Assembly: GCA_045576455.1 (NCBI GenBank)
Contig: JAZNGM010000022.1
Location: 1-64,000 of the forward strand
DNA from: RGIG4034 sp045576455
GTDB lineage: Bacteria; Bacillota; Clostridia; Lachnospirales; Lachnospiraceae
Length of the DNA: 64,000 nt
Direction: 5' to 3'
A program made the translations under genes and the position numbers. Shown here in pieces: positions 34,920-43,817 of this stretch. The notes below the pieces were generated by a model that was given only the letters and a program-made list of their open reading frames with translations, had not been told where the DNA came from and did not search any database. Every line of letters begins with the position of its first letter. Within the stretch, counting starts at the first letter, position 1.

Positions 34920-34951
34920 CTGCATGGTTAATACAAAAAGGAAGGTATGCC

Positions 34952-35410
34952 ATGCAGATTAAATTTAGTATAAATGAAAAGTATGAAAAACCGGAAATTG
35001 TAATATGCAATCATGAAATGAATGGTGAAGTAAAAAAGCTTGCAGATACCATATCCCGTGCCGTGAATGAAACACTTGTAGGGTATATGAATAATGAGGC
35101 AGTAGTGCTTCAACAGACAGACATAGTACGTGTGTATGCGCAGAACCAGAAAGTGCTTGCTACCACTAATGAAGGTGACTACAATCTCCATTACAAATTG
35201 TATGAATTGGAAGAAATGCTTGATAAATTAATGTTTGTCAGAATATCCAAGTCAGAACTTGTCAACATCCGGAAGATTGTACGTCTTGATACCAGTATGG
35301 CAGGGACGGTTAAAGTAATATTAAAGGACAATGTTGAAACTTTTGTATCCAGAAGAAACATTGCTTATATTAAGAAGGCATTATTACAAGGAGGAAAAAA
35401 GCATGATTAA
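34952..35410 (+). CDS. LytTR-family DNA-binding regulator
   Basis: 152 residues: an N-terminal ~50-residue strand-helix part without a receiver motif, then a LytTR DNA-binding domain (~55-148; YKLYELEEML, FVRISKSELVNIRKI and FVSRRNIAYIKKAL). Stand-alone LytTR proteins of this kind are usually encoded with a DUF3021 membrane protein, as here, and often control a neighbouring ABC exporter. AAGGAAGG precedes the ATG by 7 bases. Its stop overlaps the DUF3021 start by 8 bases. Confidence 0.9.
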   Translation: MQIKFSINEKYEKPEIVICNHEMNGEVKKLADTISRAVNETLVGYMNNEAVVLQQTDIVRVYAQNQKVLATTNEGDYNLHYKLYELEEMLDKLMFVRISKSELVNIRKIVRLDTSMAGTVKVILKDNVETFVSRRNIAYIKKALLQGGKKHD

Positions 35411-35843
35411 GAAGATAATACTCAATGCAGTTTTAAGCTTTCATGGTACTGCGATGCTTCACATTATCATATCCTTGGTAATATCCTGCGTCGGAACGGA
35501 TAACCATGTCCCCATGTTAGATGCGTATATGGCGTTTTTTCCTTCAGAATCCGTGGCCCTTCTTGTTGAGATTTTGCTTGTCGGGGTAATAGGGGGGACT
35601 TTTGGTGCCTGCGCCCCTATTTTTGAAATAGAGAGATGGAGTTTTTTGAAGCAGGGAGTAGTACACTTCTTGATTACCACGGCAGTGTGGCTTCCTATCA
35701 GCATATTTATATGGGCTATTTACAAATATCCGGCTGCCATTATATCAACGGCGATAAGTTACAGTCTTGTTTACGGCGTGACGTGGATTATGAGTGCAAT
35801 AAAATATAATAAAATGGTAAAAGAAATCAATAAAATGTTGTAA
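35403..35843 (+). CDS. DUF3021 family membrane protein
   Basis: A 146-residue protein with four hydrophobic helices (~15-30, ~48-70, ~83-105, ~110-130), the layout of DUF3021 proteins that accompany LytTR regulators. The family probably inhibits or senses for the coupled regulator; this is known association, not shown here. The ATG at 35403 has GGAGG 8 bases upstream and overlaps the LytTR stop, so the earlier in-frame starts are rejected. Confidence 0.8.
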   Translation: MIKKIILNAVLSFHGTAMLHIIISLVISCVGTDNHVPMLDAYMAFFPSESVALLVEILLVGVIGGTFGACAPIFEIERWSFLKQGVVHFLITTAVWLPISIFIWAIYKYPAAIISTAISYSLVYGVTWIMSAIKYNKMVKEINKML

Positions 35844-35887
35844 TGCCGTATTTTGTTTAATTTTCCAATACTTTTTTTTATAACTAA

Positions 35888-35916
35888 TTGCAAAAATAAA
35901 ATGCCTATGTTACAAT
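35888..35916 (+). promoter_or_regulatory. Promoter of the butyrate operon
   Basis: TTGCAA (35888-35893), 17 bp, TACAAT (35911-35916) preceded by TGT (extended -10), 65 bases before the thl start. Confidence 0.65.
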
Positions 35917-35980
35917 AATTAAAGTCGTGAATGATAAAAAAATAACAATCATTATCGAGATATAAGAAAGGAGTCATAAA

Positions 35981-37162
35981 ATGGCAAAGAAAGTAGTTTT
36001 AGCAGGTGCATGTCGTACAGCAATCGGAACAATGGGTGGATCACTTTCTACTACTCCGGCAGCTGATCTTGGTGCAGTTGTAATTAAGGAAGCATTAAAC
36101 AGAGCCGGTGTTAAACCGGAACAGGTTGATCATGTATATATGGGATGCGTTATCCAGGCAGGTCTTGGACAGAACGTAGCTCGTCAGGCAACATTAAAAG
36201 CAGGACTTCCTATTGAAGTACCGGCAGTAACTGTTAACGTAGTATGTGGTTCGGGTCTTAACTGTGTTAATATGGCAGCTCAGATGATTCAGGCAGGAGA
36301 TGCTGATATCGTAGTAGCAGGTGGTATGGAGAATATGTCAATGGCTCCTTATGCAATTCCGCAGGCTCGTTACGGATACAGAATGAACAACGGAACATTA
36401 GTTGATACCATGATTAAGGATGCTCTTTGGGATGCATTCAATGATTATCATATGATTAAGACAGCTGATAACATTGCTGAGCAGTGGGGTCTTACACGTG
36501 AAGAGTTAGATGCATTTGCATTAAACTCACAGTTAAAAGCTGAAAAGGCTCAGGCTTCAGGTGCATTTGAAGATGAAATCGTACCTGTAATGATTAAGAA
36601 GAAAAAAGAAATGGTTGAATTTAAGGTTGATGAAGGTCCACGTCCTGGTTCAACAATGGAAGGTCTTGCAAAACTTCGTGCAATCAATCCTGACGGATAT
36701 GTTACAGCAGGTAACGCATCAGGTATTAATGATGGTGCAGCAGCAATCGTTGTTATGAGCGAAGAAAAAGCAAAAGAACTTGGTGTTAAGCCAATGGCTA
36801 CATTCGTAGCAGGTGCACTTGGCGGTGTAGATCCAAGCATCATGGGTATCGGACCGGTTGCATCTACTAAGAAAGTACTTGCTAAGACAGGTATGAAGAT
36901 TGAAGATTTCGATATCATCGAAGCTAACGAAGCATTTGCAGCACAGTCAATCGCTGTAGGTAAAGACCTTGGAATCGATGTTGAGAAGCAGTTAAATCCT
37001 AACGGTGGTGCTATTGCACTTGGACATCCGGTTGGAGCTTCAGGATGCCGTATCCTTGTAACACTTCTTCATGAAATGGTTAAGGCTGACGCTAAGAAGG
37101 GTCTTGCTACATTATGTATCGGTGGCGGTATGGGCTGCTCAACAATCGTAGAGAGAGATTAA
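35981..37162 (+). CDS. thl: Acetyl-CoA acetyltransferase (thiolase)
   Basis: The 393-residue biosynthetic thiolase joins two acetyl-CoA into acetoacetyl-CoA, the first step towards butyrate. C89 in VVCGSGLN is the nucleophile; the GHPVGASG histidine loop and the second active-site cysteine C386 in GGGMGCS are present. AAGGAG precedes the ATG. A 158-bp gap with a weak hairpin separates it from crt, whereas the rest of the operon is tight. Codon use in this operon favours the same few codons repeatedly, as expected for highly expressed genes. Confidence 0.95.
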   Translation: MAKKVVLAGACRTAIGTMGGSLSTTPAADLGAVVIKEALNRAGVKPEQVDHVYMGCVIQAGLGQNVARQATLKAGLPIEVPAVTVNVVCGSGLNCVNMAAQMIQAGDADIVVAGGMENMSMAPYAIPQARYGYRMNNGTLVDTMIKDALWDAFNDYHMIKTADNIAEQWGLTREELDAFALNSQLKAEKAQASGAFEDEIVPVMIKKKKEMVEFKVDEGPRPGSTMEGLAKLRAINPDGYVTAGNASGINDGAAAIVVMSEEKAKELGVKPMATFVAGALGGVDPSIMGIGPVASTKKVLAKTGMKIEDFDIIEANEAFAAQSIAVGKDLGIDVEKQLNPNGGAIALGHPVGASGCRILVTLLHEMVKADAKKGLATLCIGGGMGCSTIVERD

Positions 37163-37186
37163 TTGTATCCATAGGGTACTTATCAG

Positions 37187-37218
37187 ACAGGAAGCGCTAT
37201 TTTTATGGCACTTTCTGT
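37187..37218 (+). terminator. Weak hairpin between thl and crt
   Basis: ACAGGAAGCGC and GCACTTTCTGT can pair with one mismatch and one wobble, followed by TTGTATGTT. It could cause partial termination or protect mRNA ends, letting thl be expressed at a different level from crt. Confidence 0.4.
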
Positions 37219-37320
37219 TTGTATGTTATAGAATCCCCGGAAAATACTTCCGGTCGCATCAAAATAATATTAAACGGTTGTATGGTACATACCATTACAC
37301 CTGAAACATGGAGGTAAAAA

Positions 37321-38106
37321 ATGGAGTTTATTCAGTATGAAGTAAACGGTGCTGTAGGTAAGATTACCATTGCACGTGAGAAAGCATTAAATGCTTTGAA
37401 TTCAACAGTATTAGAAGAATTAGACGCTACACTTGATCAGGTTAATCTTGATGAAGTGAGATGTCTTATTTTAACAGGTGCCGGCGAAAAGTCTTTCGTA
37501 GCAGGTGCAGATATTGGAGAGATGAGCACATTAACAAAGGCAGAGGGCGAAGCTTTCGGTAAGAAAGGTAACGATGTATTCCGTAAGTTAGAAGTATTCC
37601 CAATCCCTGTTATCGCTGCGATCAACGGATTTGCTCTCGGTGGCGGATGCGAAATCGCTATGAGCTGTGATATCAGAATTTGTTCTGAAAACGCAGTATT
37701 CGGCCAGCCTGAAGTAGGTCTCGGAATTACTCCTGGATTCGGCGGAACACAGAGACTTGCACGTCTTGTTGGCGCTGGTATGGCTAAGCAGATGATTTAC
37801 ACAGCACGTAACATCAAAGCTGATGAAGCTTACAGAATCGGTCTTGTTAATGCAGTTTATCCAATCGAAGAGTTAATGGCTCAGGCAGAAAAGATGGCTG
37901 CTTCAATTGCTAAGAACGCACCAATCGCTGTTCGTAACTGCAAGAAAGCTATCAACGATGGTCTTGAAGTAGATATGGATCAGGCAATCGTAATCGAAGA
38001 GAAATTGTTCGGTGACTGTTTCGAAACAGAAGACCAGAGATACGGAATGGCATTCTTCTTAGACAAGAATAAAGAAAAAGTAAAAGAGCCATTCAAAAAT
38101 AAATAA
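37321..38106 (+). CDS. crt: 3-hydroxybutyryl-CoA dehydratase (crotonase)
   Basis: 261 residues of the enoyl-CoA hydratase family. The oxyanion-hole segments (AGADIGEM and FALGGGCE) and the two catalytic glutamates (in GGGCEIAM and QPEVGLGITPGFGG) are conserved, so it should dehydrate 3-hydroxybutyryl-CoA to crotonyl-CoA. GGAGG precedes the ATG. The position between thl and hbd fixes the role. Confidence 0.95.
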   Translation: MEFIQYEVNGAVGKITIAREKALNALNSTVLEELDATLDQVNLDEVRCLILTGAGEKSFVAGADIGEMSTLTKAEGEAFGKKGNDVFRKLEVFPIPVIAAINGFALGGGCEIAMSCDIRICSENAVFGQPEVGLGITPGFGGTQRLARLVGAGMAKQMIYTARNIKADEAYRIGLVNAVYPIEELMAQAEKMAASIAKNAPIAVRNCKKAINDGLEVDMDQAIVIEEKLFGDCFETEDQRYGMAFFLDKNKEKVKEPFKNK

Positions 38107-38148
38107 GTAAAATATTCAACAATATAAAAAAATCAAGGAGGCACTACA

Positions 38149-38988
38149 ATGAAAGTAGGTATTATCGGAGCAGGAACCATGGGTTCCGGAATTGCACAGG
38201 CATTTGCTATGACAGATGGTTATGAAGTATGTCTTTGCGATATCAAAGAAGAGTACGCTGAAGGCGGAAAAGCAAAAATCCAGAAAAACATGAATTTCTT
38301 GGTTTCTAAGGAAAAGATCACACAGGAAAAAGCAGATGAAATCATGGGTAAGATTACAACAGGTCTTAACAATATCTGTGGCGAATGTGACCTTATCGTA
38401 GAAGTTGCTTTAGAGAAACTTGAAATTAAGCAGGCTATCTTTAAAGAGTTAATGGGTATTGTTAAGAAAGATTGTATGTTTGCTTCAAACACATCTTCTC
38501 TTTCTATTACAAAGATTGGTGAAGGATTAGACAGACCGATGATCGGTATGCATTTCTTCAATCCTGCTGACAGAATGAAACTCGTTGAAGTTATCAAAGG
38601 CGAGAATACTCCACAGGAAATGGTAGACAAGATTAAAGCAATCTCTGTTGAAATCGGAAAAACTCCTGTAGAAGTAAAAGAAGCTCCGGGATTCGTTGTA
38701 AACAGAATCTTAATTCCAATGATTAATGAAGCAATCGGTGTTCTTGATGCAGGTACTGCTTCAGCAGAAGATATCGATATTGCTATGCAGCTTGGTGCTT
38801 CTCATCCAATGGGACCTCTTCACCTTGGTGATTTAATCGGTCTTGATATTTGTCTTGCAATTATGGAAGTTCTTTACAACGAGACAAAAGATGAGAAATA
38901 CGCTCCACAGCCACTTCTTAAGAAAATGGTTGCTGACGGCAAACTCGGTAAGAAGACAGGCGAAGGCTTCTTTAACTACAGCAAATAA
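38149..38988 (+). CDS. hbd: 3-hydroxybutyryl-CoA dehydrogenase
   Basis: NAD-binding GAGTMGSGIA at the N-terminus, the catalytic histidine in GMHFFNPAD and the SNTSSLSI and APGFVVNRI motifs identify this 279-residue enzyme, which reduces acetoacetyl-CoA to (S)-3-hydroxybutyryl-CoA. It begins 42 bases after crt with an AAGGAGG site. Confidence 0.95.
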   Translation: MKVGIIGAGTMGSGIAQAFAMTDGYEVCLCDIKEEYAEGGKAKIQKNMNFLVSKEKITQEKADEIMGKITTGLNNICGECDLIVEVALEKLEIKQAIFKELMGIVKKDCMFASNTSSLSITKIGEGLDRPMIGMHFFNPADRMKLVEVIKGENTPQEMVDKIKAISVEIGKTPVEVKEAPGFVVNRILIPMINEAIGVLDAGTASAEDIDIAMQLGASHPMGPLHLGDLIGLDICLAIMEVLYNETKDEKYAPQPLLKKMVADGKLGKKTGEGFFNYSK

Positions 38989-39015
38989 GTGATAAAATAA
39001 TGGAGGAATAAAAGC

Positions 39016-40167
39016 ATGAATTTTACATTAAGTAAAGAGCATGAAATGGCGAGAACTCTTTTCAGAGAATTCGCAGAAAAAGAAGTTAAACCTCTCGCTC
39101 AGGAGGTTGATGAAACAGAAGTTTTCCCAAGAGAAACAGTTGAGAAAATGGCTAAACTTGGTTTCATGGGAATTCCTGTTCCGAAGGAATACGGCGGACA
39201 GGGTTGTGACGCTTTAACATACGCTATGTGCGTTGAAGAATTATCAAAAGTATGTGGTACTACAGGTGTTATCGTATCTGCTCATACATCACTTTGCTGT
39301 GATCCTATTCTCACATACGGTACAGAAGAGCAGAAGCAGAAATACCTTGTTCCACTTGCAAAAGGTGAGAAACTTGGTGCTTTCGGTCTTACAGAGCCGG
39401 GTGCAGGTACAGATGCTCAGGGTCAGCAGACAAAGGCTGTTCTTGATGGAGATGAATGGGTATTAAACGGATCAAAGTGCTTCATCACAAACGGTAAAGA
39501 AGCTGATGTTTATGTTATCTTCGCTATTACAGGCGTTGTTGAGAAACGCGGCAGATTATCAAAAGAAATCTCTGCTTTCATCGTAGAAAAAGGGACACCT
39601 GGATTCACATTCGGAACAAAAGAAAAGAAGATGGGTATCCGTGGTTCATCAACATACGAATTAATCTTCACAGATTGTCGTATTCCAAAGGAAAACCTCT
39701 TAGGACAGCAGGGTAAAGGATTTGCTATCGCTATGCACACACTTGATGGCGGACGTATCGGTATTGCTTCTCAGGCTCTTGGTCTTGCAGAAGGTGCTCT
39801 TGAAACAACAATTAACTATGTAAAAGAAAGAAAGCAGTTCGGTAAAGCAATCGGTGCTTTCCAGAATACACAGTTCCAGTTAGCAGATATGGCTACAAAG
39901 TGCGAAGCTGCACAGTTACTTGTTTACAAGGCAGCAGTTGCTAAGAATACACAGAAAGTATATTCTGTTGAAGCAGCTATGGCTAAATTATATGCAGCAG
40001 AAGTTGCTATGGAAGTAACAACAAAGGCTGTTCAGTTACACGGTGGATACGGTTACATCAGAGAGTACGATGTAGAGCGTATGATGCGTGATGCTAAGAT
40101 TACTGAAATCTACGAAGGAACATCAGAAGTTCAGCGTATGGTTATTTCAGGAAACATTTTAAAGTAG
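39016..40167 (+). CDS. bcd: Butyryl-CoA dehydrogenase
   Basis: A 383-residue acyl-CoA dehydrogenase. The catalytic base E367 lies in EIYEGTSEVQR, at the position known for short-chain enzymes, and the FAD/acyl binding motifs (FGLTEPGAGTD, FITNG, RIGIASQALG) are intact. With EtfAB it reduces crotonyl-CoA to butyryl-CoA and, in clostridia, also drives ferredoxin reduction by electron bifurcation. The etf genes follow at once. Confidence 0.95.
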   Translation: MNFTLSKEHEMARTLFREFAEKEVKPLAQEVDETEVFPRETVEKMAKLGFMGIPVPKEYGGQGCDALTYAMCVEELSKVCGTTGVIVSAHTSLCCDPILTYGTEEQKQKYLVPLAKGEKLGAFGLTEPGAGTDAQGQQTKAVLDGDEWVLNGSKCFITNGKEADVYVIFAITGVVEKRGRLSKEISAFIVEKGTPGFTFGTKEKKMGIRGSSTYELIFTDCRIPKENLLGQQGKGFAIAMHTLDGGRIGIASQALGLAEGALETTINYVKERKQFGKAIGAFQNTQFQLADMATKCEAAQLLVYKAAVAKNTQKVYSVEAAMAKLYAAEVAMEVTTKAVQLHGGYGYIREYDVERMMRDAKITEIYEGTSEVQRMVISGNILK

Positions 40168-40180
40168 GGAGGTACTTAAC

Positions 40181-40963
40181 GTGAAAATAGTTGTATGTAT
40201 AAAGCAGGTACCTGATACAAAGGGTGGAGTTAAGTTCAACCCGGACGGTACATTAGACAGAGGTGCAATGCTCACAATTATGAACCCGGATGATAAAGCC
40301 GGACTTGAAGCAGCACTTAGATTAAAAGATCAGTACGGTGCAGAAGTTACTGTTATTACAATGGGTCTTCCAAAGGCTGAAGAAGTTCTTCGTGAAGCTA
40401 TGGCTATGGGAGCTGACAACGGAATCTTAGTAACAGACAGATGCTTAGGAGGAGCTGATACATGGGCTACTTCTACAACACTTGCAGGTGCAATCAGAAA
40501 CTTAGAATATGATTTAATTATCACAGGACGTCAGGCTATCGATGGTGATACAGCACAGGTTGGTCCTCAGATTTCAGAGCATCTTGGAATTCCTGTAATT
40601 TCTTATGCACAGGCTATTAAAATTGATGGCGACAGCGTTATCGTAGAGCGTCAGTATGAAGACAGATATCATGAAATCAAAGCAAAGATGCCTTGTCTTA
40701 TCACAGCTCTTGCTGAGTTAAATGAGCCACGTTATATGACTCCGGGCGGAATCTTCGATGCTTACAAGAAAGAGCTTACTGTTTGGGGTAGAGCTAATCT
40801 TGTAGACGTAGATGATAGCGATCTTGGTCTTGCAGGTTCTCCTACAAAGATCGCAAAAGCTTCTGATAAAGTTAGAAAGGGTACAGGTGAAAAGGTTACT
40901 CTTGATGCAGAAGAAGCAGTTGCATATATCATGGACAAGTTAACAACGAAGCACGTAATCTAA
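40181..40963 (+). CDS. etfB: Electron transfer flavoprotein beta subunit
   Basis: 260 residues; starts KIVVCIKQVPDTKG and contains GRQAIDGDTAQVGPQ and the AMP/FAD-region motif DLGLAGSPT of EtfB. In bifurcating Etf this subunit holds the second FAD. It begins 13 bases after bcd, with GGGAGG upstream of a GTG start. Confidence 0.95.
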   Translation: MKIVVCIKQVPDTKGGVKFNPDGTLDRGAMLTIMNPDDKAGLEAALRLKDQYGAEVTVITMGLPKAEEVLREAMAMGADNGILVTDRCLGGADTWATSTTLAGAIRNLEYDLIITGRQAIDGDTAQVGPQISEHLGIPVISYAQAIKIDGDSVIVERQYEDRYHEIKAKMPCLITALAELNEPRYMTPGGIFDAYKKELTVWGRANLVDVDDSDLGLAGSPTKIAKASDKVRKGTGEKVTLDAEEAVAYIMDKLTTKHVI

Positions 40964-40975
40964 AATAAAGGAAAA

Positions 40976-42025
40976 GTGGTGAAGAGAATGAACTTAAATG
41001 AATATAAAGGCGTATTTGTCTTTGCTCAGCAGGTTGACAATCAGTTAAGCAGCATCGCTTTTGAATTAATCGGCAAGGGTAAAGATTTAGCAGCAGATTT
41101 AGGAACAGAAGTAACAGCAGTTCTTATTGGTTATCAGGTAAAAGGTCTTGCAGACGAACTTGCAGCATATGGTGCTGACAAAGTTATCGTTGTAGATGAT
41201 CCTGAATTAAAAGATTATAGAACAGAGCCTTATACACATGCATTAGCTTCTGTTATCGACACATATAAACCGGAAATCGTATTAGTTGGTGCTACAGCTA
41301 TCGGTAGAGATTTAGGACCGAAGGTATCAGCAAGAGTTAAGACAGGTCTTACAGCTGACTGTACAGTACTTGAAATCGGTGATTTCCCATTAGTTGCTGT
41401 TCCTGGTAAAGAGCAGAAACATAATCAGTTATTAATGACACGTCCTGCATTCGGTGGTAACACAATTGCTACTATCGCTTGTCCTGACAACCGTCCTCAG
41501 ATGGCAACTGTTCGTCCGGGTGTTATGCAGAAACGTGAGAAGATTGAAGGCGCTAAGGCTGTAGTGGAAGAATTCAATCCTGGATTCACACCGGACAACA
41601 AGTACGTTGAAATCTTAAACGTAGTTAAATCTGTAGTTGATACAGTAGATATCATGGACGCTAAGATCTTAGTATCTGGTGGACGTGGTGTTGGTAGCGC
41701 AGAGAACTTCAAGCTTCTTGATGACCTTGCAGAAGCAATCGGCGGAACAGTAAGCTGTTCACGTGCAGTAGTAGATTCAGGCTGGAAGCCAAGAGATCTT
41801 CAGGTAGGTCAGACAGGTAAGACAGTTCGTCCTACAGTATACTTTGCAATCGGTATTTCAGGAGCAATCCAGCACGTTGCAGGTATGGAAGAATCAGATA
41901 TTATCATCGCTATTAATAAAGATGAGACAGCTCCTATCTTTGATGTGGCTGATTACGGTATCGTAGGCGATCTTAATAAGATTGTTCCAATGCTTACAGA
42001 ACAGCTTAAAGCATACGTTAAATAA
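40976..42025 (+). CDS. etfA: Electron transfer flavoprotein alpha subunit
   Basis: 349 residues, with the FAD-binding C-terminal half clearly visible: VSGGRGVGSAENF, SRAVVDSGW, QVGQTGKTVRP, FAIGISGAIQHVAGM and NKDETAPIFDVADYGIVGD. It partners EtfB. The start is uncertain: GTG at 40976 or 40979 lies 4-7 bases after AAGG, and an ATG at 40988 follows GAAGAG. A strong terminator follows, closing the operon. Confidence 0.95.
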   Translation: MVKRMNLNEYKGVFVFAQQVDNQLSSIAFELIGKGKDLAADLGTEVTAVLIGYQVKGLADELAAYGADKVIVVDDPELKDYRTEPYTHALASVIDTYKPEIVLVGATAIGRDLGPKVSARVKTGLTADCTVLEIGDFPLVAVPGKEQKHNQLLMTRPAFGGNTIATIACPDNRPQMATVRPGVMQKREKIEGAKAVVEEFNPGFTPDNKYVEILNVVKSVVDTVDIMDAKILVSGGRGVGSAENFKLLDDLAEAIGGTVSCSRAVVDSGWKPRDLQVGQTGKTVRPTVYFAIGISGAIQHVAGMEESDIIIAINKDETAPIFDVADYGIVGDLNKIVPMLTEQLKAYVK

Positions 42026-42049
42026 TTTAATTTAACAAATTGTTTATTA

Positions 42050-42092
42050 AAGTGTCTTCAAAGTCGTAAAAGACTATGGAGACACTTTTTTT
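42050..42092 (+). terminator. Terminator of the butyrate operon
   Basis: AAGTGTCT (42050-42057) pairs with AGACACTT (42080-42087), extended inwards by an AGTC/GACT stem, with a run of Ts after it. Confidence 0.9.
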
Positions 42093-42222
42093 ATTAATTG
42101 GAAAATAAAGAAAAGTAAAATGCGCATACGCCTTCTTTTCTTTATGCTTACAGCATAAGAAAGGTATACATATTTGTATTAAAATGTGATTAATACATTT
42201 TTGTTACAAAGGAGATGATAGG

Positions 42223-43575
42223 ATGCGAAAGATTAAAATGTTAATTGTTTTATCTACGCTGTTGTGCCTTGTTGCATGTGGCGGCGGAGGGGCTCCACTG
42301 ACAGGTGATACAGGCTTTGGTAATCCTAGTTTGGATACAAGTGCCGGTAATGACAAAAATCCATTTGTGGATGATAATAATGTTAAACCTGACAATAAGC
42401 CTGAAAGTAAACCTGAAAGTAAACCGGAAAGCAAACCGGAAGTGAAAGTGTCTAAATATCCGGTGAACCAAGATAATAAAGACGATATATATGGTAAATG
42501 GTATGGTGAAAACGGCTGGGAACTTTATGTGGATATCTATGAAGGGGATGCATTCCCTAACATTGCCGCTATGGTGCTTACGGATGGATATATGAGTCTT
42601 GCAATTTTCCTTGATGAATCGGGACGTATTAACGAATATTCCTTATATCAGATGTCAATGGACGAAAGTGCAACTGAGAATACAGTTTTGTTTACAGAGG
42701 AAGGTATTCTTCTTAAAGGCGCAAAGGGAATAGATTTTGACCAAATGCTGTTCACAAGGGAAGGAATGTATCAGGATGGTCCTACAGACGGAACCTCTTC
42801 TTATACCAATTATGATACATTTTTCTGTGAAAGCAGATATGTAGGAGATGGATGTACTTATTTTGAACTCACGCATATTGGTACGGATGAAACATGGATG
42901 ATGTGTGTGATGGGAGAAATATATGATGAGTATGAACGCCATTATTTTGTTCCGGACACAGTTACTTTTTATCCGGACAGAACCATTAAAGGATATCCGT
43001 ATTGCGAACTGTATACAATCTCCGTTATGACTCCTCAGGAATACGATGCTTATTTGGACGGTGGAGATGATTATTATAGTGATGCACCATTGTGCGAATT
43101 TGAAGAACCGTATTCCCAATCATTTTATATTCCTGAAATAGATGCATGGGTTATTGGAAATGTTGACAAGGACGGAGCGCCGTTTGAGATAACAGATATT
43201 GAGATGTATGAAAAAGACGGCGATACCATTAAATTAATGGTAAAGATAAGGAATAATGCTAATAAGCCGTATGGTGGACAATTCTTTGCATATTTCTGTG
43301 ATCAATACTCCATAGCATACGATGCCGGTATGATGTTTACTATTTATATGCCGGATGGCACTGTTCCAAAGTGGGAATTAACTGCGGAAGATCGGTTTAG
43401 AGTAGGAATACAGCCACAAGAGGAAGGATATCTTATGTTTGTCCTTCCGGGTGGAGATGCGTTCTCCTTTGGTTATGATAGTGTGTCGGATATTTCGGTC
43501 GATAATATATATTATCTGTATATAGATATGGATATGTATAATGTAATAACACCGGACATGGAAGAAACCTGGTAA
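42223..43575 (+). CDS. Lipoprotein of unknown function
   Basis: A type II signal peptide with lipobox L16-V-A-C19 followed by glycines marks a lipid-anchored surface protein of 450 residues. Residues ~55-85 form a low-complexity linker with four KPES-type repeats. The rest appears to be two beta-rich parts: ~95-285 (with KWYGENGWELYVDIYEG) and ~300-450 (with FEITDIEMYEKDG...VKIRNNANKPYGG, resembling the DUF4352-like immunoglobulin fold seen in Firmicute lipoproteins). I do not recognise a catalytic site. AAGGAGAT precedes the ATG. It ends at copy B of the triple-hairpin repeat. Confidence 0.75.
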   Translation: MRKIKMLIVLSTLLCLVACGGGGAPLTGDTGFGNPSLDTSAGNDKNPFVDDNNVKPDNKPESKPESKPESKPEVKVSKYPVNQDNKDDIYGKWYGENGWELYVDIYEGDAFPNIAAMVLTDGYMSLAIFLDESGRINEYSLYQMSMDESATENTVLFTEEGILLKGAKGIDFDQMLFTREGMYQDGPTDGTSSYTNYDTFFCESRYVGDGCTYFELTHIGTDETWMMCVMGEIYDEYERHYFVPDTVTFYPDRTIKGYPYCELYTISVMTPQEYDAYLDGGDDYYSDAPLCEFEEPYSQSFYIPEIDAWVIGNVDKDGAPFEITDIEMYEKDGDTIKLMVKIRNNANKPYGGQFFAYFCDQYSIAYDAGMMFTIYMPDGTVPKWELTAEDRFRVGIQPQEEGYLMFVLPGGDAFSFGYDSVSDISVDNIYYLYIDMDMYNVITPDMEETW

Positions 43576-43583
43576 GATATAAA

Positions 43584-43704
43584 GCGCAAGCTCAGCAGCT
43601 TGCGCTAGCAAGAATTTCTGAAGAAATTCTTGTTATCCTTCACTATTGTGCGTGCATTTTCCTATTAAGCAAGAAAAGCGCAAGCTCAGCAGCTTGCGCT
43701 TTTT
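43584..43704. repeat. Triple-hairpin dispersed repeat, copy B (inverted)
   Basis: The same three stems as copy A in opposite orientation: GCGCAAGCT-cagc-AGCTTGCGC (43584-43605), AAGAATTTC-tgaa-GAAATTCTT (43610-43631), a 44-base spacer tail, then the GCGC stem again (43678-43699) followed by five Ts. The 44-base spacer has diverged from that of copy A apart from short matches such as TAGTGA. It lies directly after the lipoprotein gene and probably acts as its terminator. Confidence 0.85.
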
Positions 43705-43744
43705 GAATTATTAGGGAAAATACACGGAAAGTGGATGGAATTAT

Positions 43745-43773
43745 TTGAAAAAAGCCCTATAACATGGTAAAAT
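43745..43773 (+). promoter_or_regulatory. Candidate promoter of the tandem nitrilase gene
   Basis: TTGAAA (43745-43750), 17 bp, TAAAAT (43768-43773) with TGG upstream (extended -10), 45 bases before the chosen ATG. Confidence 0.5.
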
Positions 43774-43817
43774 TTATTTATATTTGTAGAATGTTGCGAT
43801 GGATAAGGAGAAAGCGC

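Noticed and set aside
42401..42450. Tandem DNA repeat resembling a repeat array
   Set aside because: It is the coding sequence of the KPES linker repeats in the lipoprotein, in frame and without spacers.
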